Assembly: GCA_031288005.1 (NCBI GenBank)
Contig: JAITSE010000051.1
Span: 1 to 25,921, forward strand
Reading direction: 5' to 3'
DNA from: Treponema sp.
GTDB lineage: Bacteria > Spirochaetota > Spirochaetia > Treponematales > Breznakiellaceae
Length of the DNA: 25,921 nt
Shown here: one piece after another, positions 1-6,018 of the stretch
Numbering within the stretch: the stretch's first letter is position 1
Layout of the letters: every line of letters begins with the position of its first letter
Position numbers and translations under genes: made by a program
The notes under the pieces: model-generated
Database searches by the model: none
What the model was told of the DNA's origin: nothing
What the model saw: only the letters and a program-made list of their open reading frames with translations

Positions 1-210
1 GCTCAGGAATACACGGGAATTAGTGGAACCCTACGGGTTCCTTGGGAGTTTTGCGGCCCCTGCAATCAGGCAAAGCTGAGACCGGAGGTCTCAAGATTGC
101 TTAGGGGTTTTCAAGCGGCCCCAAGGGCCGCTCTGGTCCAACCCGCAAAACTCCAGGAGACCCCCGCAAGCGGTGAAACCGAAGGTTTCTTCGCCGCTTG
201 CGGGGGTCTC
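1..210. repeat. Structured intergenic element, copy 1 (nested palindromes)
   Basis: This region has no gene and is almost entirely palindromic. A hairpin with 7-bp arms (25-31 with 35-41) is followed three bases later by GGAGTTTTGCGG at 45-56. That sequence pairs perfectly with CCGCAAAACTCC at 143-154. Inside this outer stem are an arm pair cccctgcaatc (57-67) with gattgcttagggg (94-106), a hairpin at 78-92 and a hairpin at 115-131. Two bases after the outer stem comes a perfect 17-bp inverted repeat (157-173 with 194-210), itself holding GAAACC-GAA-GGTTTC (175-189). The last arm overlaps the stop codon of the minus-strand gene that begins at 1141, so it may also serve as that gene's terminator. 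The same plan recurs at 12574-12650 and 13628-13737. Confidence 0.7.
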
Positions 211-1141
211 AAAGCCTCCACGAAAAAACCGCCGCGGCCCGGTAGAATGTAAGCAAAACCGGCGTTTCGCCGTCAAGTTTCCGCTCAGGATAGTACAGGC
301 CCCGGCTCGCTTCGGTATAAAGCGGGACAGTCCGCAGTTGAAGAATAAAGGTTAAGCCTAGTTTTTCGCTTAGTCCGGCGTTGTAAAGGGCCGAAAACTT
401 CCATTCGGGACTGCCGTATCCGGGGCCTGACGGGTCCGCTTCGCCTTGGTCCTGGCCGTCCCGCCGCAGTTCAATCTCCATTTCCGCCATAAAGCCCGCA
501 AAATTCAGGAACCTGGACGCGGGAAGCTGATAGCCCGCCACATAGGAGGCGCGGTAATTAAGGCCGTTCCTGTACAGAACGCTGCCGGCTTCATACTGCC
601 ACAACTGCCCCGGCGCGGCGGCTGTGCAGGCCCGGTAATTTATTTCTTGATAAACCTGAAACAGAAGGTGATTCCAGTCCCCGGGCAGGAGCGCCGCAAG
701 GTCGAACTGGAGAACGCCGCCGCCGTAGACCTTCCAGACCAGGCCCTCAAAGGGGGAGCCGCTCAGCGCGTCATACAAGACGCCGTTTTCTTCCCTTGGC
801 GCGTTAAGCGCAAGCCCGTTGCCAAGGCCGGGGATGTTCCAGCCCGATCCCGCCTGGCCGCCGGCCTTAATCTGCGCCAATGCAATGGGGGTGAGGACGG
901 CTTCCGCGCCCGCGTTCAAAGACAGGGGGCTGGCGTTGAATGTAAAGTCAGCCGTCAGCTTGTTCCCGGAAAAAAGAAAGTGATCCCCCCGCGGCAGGGG
1001 AAAGGCAAAGCTCCGCGTCAGGGCGAGCTGCGCTTCAGGCAGGGAAGAAACGGAGAGGCTCAAGGCCCCGGATGCGGATGGCTCCGCGCTCAAAACGCCG
1101 GAACACAGGGCCAAGGCAATGAGCGGACAGCTTTTTCGCAT
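209..1141 (-). CDS. Exported beta-barrel-like protein, unknown function
   Basis: The predicted protein has 310 residues. An N-terminal signal peptide (basic MRKS, a hydrophobic run, likely cleavage after LSA near residue 19) indicates export. The rest alternates polar and aromatic or aliphatic residues, is rich in Gly, Tyr and Leu, and ends in a short aromatic strand (FSWRL). These traits suit an outer-membrane beta-barrel, as many treponemal envelope proteins have, but no family was recognised. The ATG is supported by GGAGG seven bases upstream on the minus strand, and a possible TATAAA -10 box lies just beyond. The gene runs divergently from recQ. Its stop codon overlaps the arm of a 17-bp palindrome. 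A long opposite-strand reading frame through the gene is judged a shadow. Confidence 0.75.
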   Translation of the reverse strand: MRKSCPLIALALCSGVLSAEPSASGALSLSVSSLPEAQLALTRSFAFPLPRGDHFLFSGNKLTADFTFNASPLSLNAGAEAVLTPIALAQIKAGGQAGSGWNIPGLGNGLALNAPREENGVLYDALSGSPFEGLVWKVYGGGVLQFDLAALLPGDWNHLLFQVYQEINYRACTAAAPGQLWQYEAGSVLYRNGLNYRASYVAGYQLPASRFLNFAGFMAEMEIELRRDGQDQGEADPSGPGYGSPEWKFSALYNAGLSEKLGLTFILQLRTVPLYTEASRGLYYPERKLDGETPVLLTFYRAAAVFSWRL

Positions 1142-1161
1142 GACATATCCTCCAAATTTTA

Positions 1162-1330
1162 TAGTAGACTTGTTCGATAACTTCAGTTATTGTCGAACCA
1201 GAGGTTCGCCAAATTCCGCTTAAAACAGCAAAATGCATTGCATTTTGCAAGACTTGTTCAACAACCCGAACCCGTCAGCCAACCGAAGGTTGGCAGGGTT
1301 CATTAGACTAGGTTTTTGAACAAGTCAAGT
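1162..1330. repeat. Palindrome-rich region with GACTTGTTCGATAA repeat, copy 1
   Basis: This is the divergent gap between the beta-barrel gene and recQ. GACTTGTTCGATAA starts at 1167, pairs imperfectly with a segment ending TCGAAC (1198), and is followed by AAATTCCGCTTA (1211-1222). The same three blocks recur at 5056-5095. Next come a 10-bp-arm palindrome GCAAAATGCA/TGCATTTTGC (1228-1248) and a 10-bp inverted repeat GACTTGTTCA (1251-1260) with TGAACAAGTC (1317-1326). The latter encloses GAACCC/GGGTTC and GCCAACC-GAA-GGTTGGC (1278-1294). The left part covers the likely promoter of the minus-strand gene, so a regulatory role is possible. Confidence 0.6.
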
Positions 1331-1342
1331 ATACAATAAGCC

Positions 1343-3286
1343 ATGCGGGACAAATTTGCCATCCTGAAAAAACATTTCGGCTACACGGATTTCCGCCCGG
1401 GTCAGGAAGAGGTGATAGACGCGCTTCTTTCGGGCCGGGACGCTCTTGCCGTCATGCCGACGGGCGCGGGGAAATCCCTGTGCTACCAGATTCCGGCGCT
1501 GCTCCTTGACGGCCTTACGGTGGTGATCTCCCCTTTGATTTCCCTGATGAAAGACCAGGTAAGCGCGCTCCGGGACGCGGGCGTTCCCGCGGCTTTTCTC
1601 AACAGTTCCATGAGTTCAAGCGAATACGCGGAGACTCTTTCCCGTTCCATTCAGGGGGAATACAAGATTCTCTATATTGCCCCGGAACGGCTTCAGCGCG
1701 GCTTTCCAGCGGCGTTTACGGAATCCAGCAGCGGAGAGAACGATGCACGCGATGCACGCGATGAGCGCATCGCCCGCATCGCCCTCGTCGTGATAGACGA
1801 AGCCCACTGCACTTCCCAGTGGGGCCACGACTTTAGGCCGAGTTACCTGCAAATAACGGAATTTATCCGGCGGCTTGCCCCCCGTCCAGGAGCCGCGGCT
1901 TTTACCGCCACCGCCACAGGAAAAGTCAGGGAAGACATTGTAAGAATTCTGAAATTGAAAGAGCCTTTTATCCTTACCACGGGCTTTAACCGGGAAAACC
2001 TCTACTTTGAGGTGCAAAAGCCCAAAAATAAAGCGCAGGCCCTCCTTGACTGCCTGGAGGCGCGCCGGGGCAGGAGCGGCATCATCTACTGTTCAACGCG
2101 GAAGGCCGTGGATGAAATATGCCAGAGCCTCGATCTGAAAGGCTTCGCCGCGACAAAATATCACGCGGGTCTGGGCGATGAGGAGCGGAGGCGGAACCAG
2201 GACGATTTCATCTATGACCGCAAAGCCCTCATGGTGGCGACCAACGCCTTCGGCATGGGCATAGACAAGTCCAACGTGGCTTTCGTGATTCACTACAATA
2301 TGCCGAAAAACATTGAAAGCTATTACCAGGAAGCCGGACGGGCCGGGCGGGACGGCGGGGCGGCGGACTGCATACTCCTCTACAGCCCCCAGGATGTGCG
2401 GATCAACAAATTTCTGATTGAAGGCGGGCAGGAAAACAGCGAAGAGCGGAACGAGGAGCGGATCGCCCATAACCTGGAACTCCTCAAGGCCATGACCTTC
2501 TACGCGGCTGCCACAGACTGCCTGCGCGCCAGGCTTCTAGGCTATTTCGGAGAGAGCGCTCCAAGCTATTGCGGACGCTGCTCCAACTGCGGCGCGGTCT
2601 TTGAGGAGGAGGACATCACGATTCCGGCCCAGAAGATAGTCTCCTGCGTTTACCGCCTGGAGCATATAAACCGCCATTTTGGAAAAACCATGGTGGTAAA
2701 CATACTGAGGGGCGGCAAAGACGAAAAGATCCGCTCTTTGGGCCTGGACAAGCTGAGTACCCACGGCATCATGGCGGATATGGACGCCCGCCGGGTGAGA
2801 GCCATCCTGGACTACCTTATTGACGAGAATTACCTTTCCGTTACCGGAGCTGAATACCCGGTTGTGGGCCTCACGGAGAAATCACGGGAACTCATTTTTG
2901 ACAAAAAGCCCCTAAGCATGAAGCTCCCAAAAGAGGCCAAGCGGAAAGCGCCGCCTGATTTACCGCCGGTTTTACCGCGGGGCGCGGGCTTTAGGGCGGA
3001 TGAAGCCGCCGCGGCGCGGGTTTCATCTGGAAATATCGAAGCCGCCGCCAATTCCGCGGACGAAGGGCTTCTCGGCAGGCTCAAGGAACTGCGGACGCGG
3101 CTTGCCCGGGAGAAGCGGGTTCCCTCCTACATAATTTTTTCAGACGCATCCCTGCGGGATATGTGCCGGAAAATGCCCGAAACTCAGGAAGAATTTTTGA
3201 ATGTTTCCGGGGCCGGCGCCTTCAAGGTGGAAAAATACGGGGCGGCCTTTACCGCCGTGATCCGGGAATGGAAGCGCGGACCTTGA
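1343..3286 (+). CDS. recQ: ATP-dependent DNA helicase RecQ
   Basis: This is a 3'-5' superfamily 2 DNA helicase for recombination and stalled-fork repair. The 647 residues carry the full RecQ layout. The Walker A GAGKS is at 41-45, DEAH at 152-155, and TSQWGHDFRPSY (usually I/CSQWGHDFRPEY) follows it. TATATGK is near 188-194, and motif VI QEAGRAGRDG is at 329-338. The RecQ zinc ligands are C393, C410, C413 and C416, then come a winged-helix RQC region and a C-terminal HRDC domain (about 576-645). Length is normal for a bacterial RecQ. An insertion rich in ARD repeats (about 132-145) just before DEAH is encoded by a short tandem DNA repeat. No Shine-Dalgarno sequence precedes the ATG; TACAAT lies five bases upstream. 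Confidence 0.97.
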   Translation: MRDKFAILKKHFGYTDFRPGQEEVIDALLSGRDALAVMPTGAGKSLCYQIPALLLDGLTVVISPLISLMKDQVSALRDAGVPAAFLNSSMSSSEYAETLSRSIQGEYKILYIAPERLQRGFPAAFTESSSGENDARDARDERIARIALVVIDEAHCTSQWGHDFRPSYLQITEFIRRLAPRPGAAAFTATATGKVREDIVRILKLKEPFILTTGFNRENLYFEVQKPKNKAQALLDCLEARRGRSGIIYCSTRKAVDEICQSLDLKGFAATKYHAGLGDEERRRNQDDFIYDRKALMVATNAFGMGIDKSNVAFVIHYNMPKNIESYYQEAGRAGRDGGAADCILLYSPQDVRINKFLIEGGQENSEERNEERIAHNLELLKAMTFYAAATDCLRARLLGYFGESAPSYCGRCSNCGAVFEEEDITIPAQKIVSCVYRLEHINRHFGKTMVVNILRGGKDEKIRSLGLDKLSTHGIMADMDARRVRAILDYLIDENYLSVTGAEYPVVGLTEKSRELIFDKKPLSMKLPKEAKRKAPPDLPPVLPRGAGFRADEAAAARVSSGNIEAAANSADEGLLGRLKELRTRLAREKRVPSYIIFSDASLRDMCRKMPETQEEFLNVSGAGAFKVEKYGAAFTAVIREWKRGP

Positions 3287-3302
3287 GTTGCTTGGGAAAC
3301 TA

Positions 3303-3331
3303 TTGCCCGGCAGCGGGAGAGGCGGTATACT
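3303..3331 (+). promoter_or_regulatory. Predicted sigma-70 promoter of the rSAM/lipoprotein operon
   Basis: TTGCCC at 3303-3308 is separated by 17 bases from TATACT at 3326-3331. Transcription would start near 3338, giving a leader of about 13 bases before the lipoprotein ATG at 3351. This is a match by eye to the housekeeping consensus. Confidence 0.5.
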
Positions 3332-3350
3332 TTTTGACGGGGCATAGAGT

Positions 3351-3758
3351 ATGGAAAAGGTAAAGCTCCTGGGCCGCAGGATTTTAAGAAAGATTTACAC
3401 CGCCTTGGGATTAACCGCGGCGGCGCTGGTATTTCAGGCGTGCTACGGGACCCCGCAAAGCCTGGGTCTGGATGTCTGTATACAGGGCCTTGTTAAATCA
3501 AAAAAACAAAAGTCCCCGGTAAGGGGAATAAAAGTCTCGGTTAAGGATATGCCCCAATATGAATTAACGGATAATTACGGCAAGTTTCAGTTCTATGTCC
3601 AACAGGACGGAAACTGCGTGATTCTGTTTGAGGATATTGACGGCGCGGAAAACGGGGTCTATGCGCCCAAGGAAATCATTGTTTATTTACCGGAAGATAA
3701 ACAGAAAAGCAGTTTCCAGATGGACCTGGGCGACATACTCCTTGATGCCGTCAAATAA
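3351..3758 (+). CDS. Radical SAM-associated putative lipoprotein
   Basis: The 135-residue predicted lipoprotein has a basic start (MEKVKLLGRRILRKIY), a hydrophobic stretch and a lipobox ending FQAC, with Cys31 as the lipidated residue. The lipidated Cys is followed directly by YGTPQ. The mature part is a small beta-rich domain with GIKVSVKD, LTDNYGKF and FEDIDGAENG. From memory these features match the putative lipoprotein of the rSAM/lipoprotein system (the TIGR04134-type family), best known from Bacteroidetes. The next gene encodes the cognate radical SAM enzyme, and its start overlaps this gene's last codons. The product is presumably the substrate or partner of that enzyme, but no function or modification is established. 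No Shine-Dalgarno sequence is obvious. Confidence 0.85.
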   Translation: MEKVKLLGRRILRKIYTALGLTAAALVFQACYGTPQSLGLDVCIQGLVKSKKQKSPVRGIKVSVKDMPQYELTDNYGKFQFYVQQDGNCVILFEDIDGAENGVYAPKEIIVYLPEDKQKSSFQMDLGDILLDAVK

Positions 3759-4959
3759 TTTTTCGGACCGCTGCTTGCTGCTAAGGGACCTCCGGTCCCA
3801 CTGCTTGCTGCGCCGCCTGCACCGCTTGTTTAGAAGCAACGAAACAAAACTGCATGAACTACGGTATCTATTTTGGGAATGTACCCGGCGCTGCAATCTG
3901 CGCTGCCTGCATTGCGGTTCGGACTGCGGTTCCGCTCCCGCGGCTCAGGATATGCCCTTTAACGATTTTCTGCGGGCAATACTGCCCCTAAAGAAGCTGT
4001 ATAAAAGCGGCTCCATAACCGTGGTAATCACAGGCGGCGAACCGCTCCTGCGGCAAGACCTGGCTTCCTGCGGCAGGGCGCTGCGGGAACATGGTTTTCC
4101 CTGGGGAATTGTTACCAACGGCTATGGCTATACCCCCGGCGTTCATTCCAGCCTGCTTGCGGCGGGAATGGGGGCCCTAAGCCTCAGCCTTGACGGGCTT
4201 GAGGAAAGCCATAACTGGCTCAGGGCGGACAAAAAAAGTTTTGAAAGGGCGGTCCGGGCATTGGAGCTTATTGCGCCGTCAAAGGGCCTTTCCTATGATG
4301 TGGTTACCTGCGTCAACCGGAGAAACATCCACGAGCTTCCCGATCTTAGAGATTTTCTGGCCGCGAAAAAGACGAAAGCCTGGCGGCTGTTTACGGTTGC
4401 GCCTATTGGAAGGGCCGCAGGCAACAAGGATCTGGCGCTGAACCCGGAAGAGTTAAAGCGGCTGATGGATTTCATCGCCGCATCCCGCGGTTTCACCCGC
4501 GGTAAAACCGGCAGTGCCGGCGGGGAAACCGCTATGGACATTAAATTCGGCTGCGAGGCGTATACCGGGAGCTATGAAAGGCGGGTGCGGGATTCCTTTT
4601 TTTTCTGCCGCGCCGGAATAAATATAGCTTCCGTACTGATAGACGGCTCCATATCGGCCTGCCCGAACATCAGCCGGAATTTCGCGCAGGGGAACATCTG
4701 CCATGAAAACTTTTTGGACGTGTGGAACAAGCGCTTTGAAGTCATGCGGGATCGCGTCTGGATGAAAACGGGCCTTTGCGGGACCTGCGGGGATTATAAA
4801 GACTGCGGCGGCGGGGCCATGCATTTATGGACCGAAAAGCGGGACGGCATAATGACCTGCATAAATCAAAGCCTGAAATTGCCCGCGGATGACGCAGATA
4901 AAGAGGGTCTCTGTCCCTGCGGCCCAAACAAACTGCGGTCATTAGGGACAGACCCCTAG
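3745..4959 (+). CDS. Radical SAM/SPASM enzyme of the rSAM/lipoprotein system
   Basis: From ATG 3745 the enzyme has 404 residues; this ATG overlaps the end of the lipoprotein gene by 14 bases, which suggests coupling. The region LRYLFWECTRRCNLRCLHC holds the CX3CX2C cluster motif (C50, C54, C57), and ITGGEP is at 95-100. The C-terminal SPASM region has C270, C288, C306, C319, C345, C348, C354 and C372, for auxiliary Fe-S clusters, plus a CPC near 390. This matches my memory of the TIGR04133-type enzyme that accompanies YGTP lipoproteins. SPASM enzymes often modify peptides, so it may act on the lipoprotein, but the chemistry is unknown. The open frame continues upstream to 3628, but that part lies inside the lipoprotein gene and is unlikely to be used. 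A TTG near 3825 is an alternative start. Confidence 0.88.
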   Translation: MPSNNFSDRCLLLRDLRSHCLLRRLHRLFRSNETKLHELRYLFWECTRRCNLRCLHCGSDCGSAPAAQDMPFNDFLRAILPLKKLYKSGSITVVITGGEPLLRQDLASCGRALREHGFPWGIVTNGYGYTPGVHSSLLAAGMGALSLSLDGLEESHNWLRADKKSFERAVRALELIAPSKGLSYDVVTCVNRRNIHELPDLRDFLAAKKTKAWRLFTVAPIGRAAGNKDLALNPEELKRLMDFIAASRGFTRGKTGSAGGETAMDIKFGCEAYTGSYERRVRDSFFFCRAGINIASVLIDGSISACPNISRNFAQGNICHENFLDVWNKRFEVMRDRVWMKTGLCGTCGDYKDCGGGAMHLWTEKRDGIMTCINQSLKLPADDADKEGLCPCGPNKLRSLGTDP

Positions 4960-4970
4960 ACCCAGGGGTC
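4951..4970. other. Short palindrome over the radical SAM stop codon
   Basis: GACCCCT (4951-4957) and AGGGGTC (4964-4970) form a 7-bp stem with a 6-base loop that spans the TAG stop. There is no T-tract after it, so intrinsic termination is doubtful. Confidence 0.4.
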
Positions 4971-4995
4971 CGGGATAAGCAGGGAAGAAGCCGCA

Positions 4996-5172
4996 TTGAA
5001 AAAATACGCAAAAGCAGGGATAATTTTTTTGTTTGCATTTGCCGAATTTAGAATAGACTTGTTCGATAAATCAGCTATCGAACAAATTCCGCTTACCGGC
5101 GGGGTAACCCTCAATATGAATAAATTCCTGGCCGGAGAGTTTAAGCCCAAAGGGGCGGAGAATTTGCACTGA
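4996..5172 (+). CDS. Possible small exported peptide (doubtful)
   Basis: A TTG-started frame of 58 codons begins MKKYAKAGIIFLFAFAEF, which resembles a short signal sequence, and a GGGAAG lies about nine bases upstream. The frame ends two bases before the next gene's ATG. Against it, the middle is made of dispersed intergenic repeats: GACTTGTTCGATAA at 5056 and a variant of the GGGGTATTAAACC element at 5098-5123. The start codon is also rare. It could be a relic, a small secreted peptide or chance. No family was recognised. Confidence 0.25.
   Translation: MKKYAKAGIIFLFAFAEFRIDLFDKSAIEQIPLTGGVTLNMNKFLAGEFKPKGAENLH
5056..5095. repeat. GACTTGTTCGATAA repeat, copy 2
   Basis: GACTTGTTCGATAA (5056-5069) contains one arm of a perfect 10-bp hairpin, TTGTTCGATA (5059-5068) with TATCGAACAA (5076-5085). 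It is followed by ATTCCGCTTA (5086-5095). The same order of blocks occurs at 1167-1222 upstream of recQ, where the hairpin is less perfect. Confidence 0.6.
5098..5123 (+). repeat. GGGGTATTAAACC element, divergent copy
   Basis: The sequence ggcggggtaaccctc followed by aatatgaataaa matches the copies at 5983 and 9114 except for a three-base gap in the core (GGGGTA-ACCC) and TGAAT in place of CGAAT. It sits directly after the GACTTGTTCGATAA repeat, so the two may form one composite unit here. Confidence 0.5.
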
Positions 5173-5173
5173 A

Positions 5174-5917
5174 ATGAAAAAGATTAACATCTTCCTTTTT
5201 TTTATACTTTTCCTATCATTAAACGCCATGGCGAGCATAAATATTTCCGTAGGATTTACGGCGCCGGCCAGCATTAGCGTCGGCGGCGATGATGATATAA
5301 ACTATATACTTGTGGATAGTTTTGGAGATAGTTATAATACAAATTTTAATCCATCTGTATTTAATAACTGGACGCCGGGCGTGCAGATAAATATCAGGAT
5401 ACCCTTTTACCACAATGATATAATTGCTGCCGGTCTTGCGGCAAATGCTTCATTGTTTAATATAGACCTGATAAATAATTCTTATCTTGGAAACGGTCTA
5501 TTGGGCGGATATTTTGAATATAAATTCAGAAAATTCAGCGGCTCTTTCATTCAACGTTTAGCAGTGTTGTCATCCTTTGGCGTGGGGATGAGTCTTGCAA
5601 ACGGAGGGGGAAAATTAGAATCCGCGGTTTCAGGCGATCCTGGTTTTTACAACGGAACTATATTTCATAAACCAGGCAGCGATCTGGGTGTTCAGGGAAA
5701 TTCCAATCCGGTATTCGGCTTTACCCTTGGGGTAAAACATCTATTTTCAAATTTTTCTTTCATTGAGGCAGGTTACAGCTTCATTGGAAAAACAACAATT
5801 GATAAATTTGAACTTTCCATGGACGGCAAAGGATATATACTATCGGAAAAACAGCCGAAACCATTAAATATCAGCAATACCCATATGGTCTATGTTTTGA
5901 TAGGAATCGGAAATTAA
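5174..5917 (+). CDS. Exported beta-barrel-like protein, AT-rich, unknown function
   Basis: The predicted protein has 247 residues with a clear signal peptide: MKKIN, a Phe/Leu-rich core, and likely cleavage after NAMA near residue 20. The mature protein is rich in Asn, Gly, Phe and Ile with alternating strands, and segments such as GGYFEYKFRKFSGS, FGFTLGVKHLF and FIEAGYSFIG resemble barrel hairpins. The last strand is MVYVLIGIGN. This suggests a small outer-membrane barrel; the family was not recognised. Base composition is visibly more AT-rich than that of recQ or pncB, so it may have been acquired or be under different selection. The ATG follows the stop of a doubtful small frame by one base, with only a weak GGAG upstream. 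Confidence 0.72.
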   Translation: MKKINIFLFFILFLSLNAMASINISVGFTAPASISVGGDDDINYILVDSFGDSYNTNFNPSVFNNWTPGVQINIRIPFYHNDIIAAGLAANASLFNIDLINNSYLGNGLLGGYFEYKFRKFSGSFIQRLAVLSSFGVGMSLANGGGKLESAVSGDPGFYNGTIFHKPGSDLGVQGNSNPVFGFTLGVKHLFSNFSFIEAGYSFIGKTTIDKFELSMDGKGYILSEKQPKPLNISNTHMVYVLIGIGN

Positions 5918-5950
5918 ACCCGGACAGCAAAAATTGATACAAACAAGCCG

Positions 5951-5968
5951 AAAAGGGAGCTTGCTCCC
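5951..5968 (-). terminator. Putative intrinsic terminator of pncA-pncB
   Basis: On the minus strand, GGGAGC-AA-GCTCCC is followed by TTTT and lies about 50 bases after the pncB stop codon. The stem is only 6 bp but GC-rich. On the plus strand the same hairpin lies after the AT-rich barrel gene but lacks a T-tract, so minus-strand use is favoured. Confidence 0.45.
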
Positions 5969-5982
5969 AAATAAGCGCCATA

Positions 5983-6015
5983 CAGCGGGGTATTAAACCC
6001 TCCGCTGCGAATAAA
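5983..6015 (+). repeat. GGGGTATTAAACC element, plus copy
   Basis: The core gcggggtattaaaccctc is followed by CGCTG and CGAATAAAA. CAGCGG (5983-5988) and CCGCTG (6002-6007) form a stem around GGTATTAAACCC, so this copy can fold into a hairpin. It lies between the convergent barrel gene and pncB and ends next to the pncB stop. Confidence 0.65.
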
Positions 6016-6018
6016 ACA

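Noticed and set aside
446..1180. Long plus-strand open frame of 244 codons opposite the barrel-like gene
   Set aside because: It is antisense to a gene with a signal peptide and ribosome site, is rich in Arg, Gly and Pro as expected from GC-rich shadow frames, and has no start signals.
1332..1343. recQ as a leaderless gene
   Set aside because: TACAAT lies five bases before the ATG and there is no ribosome site, but I found no acceptable -35 box at 16-19 bases. It was left out of the leaderless set.
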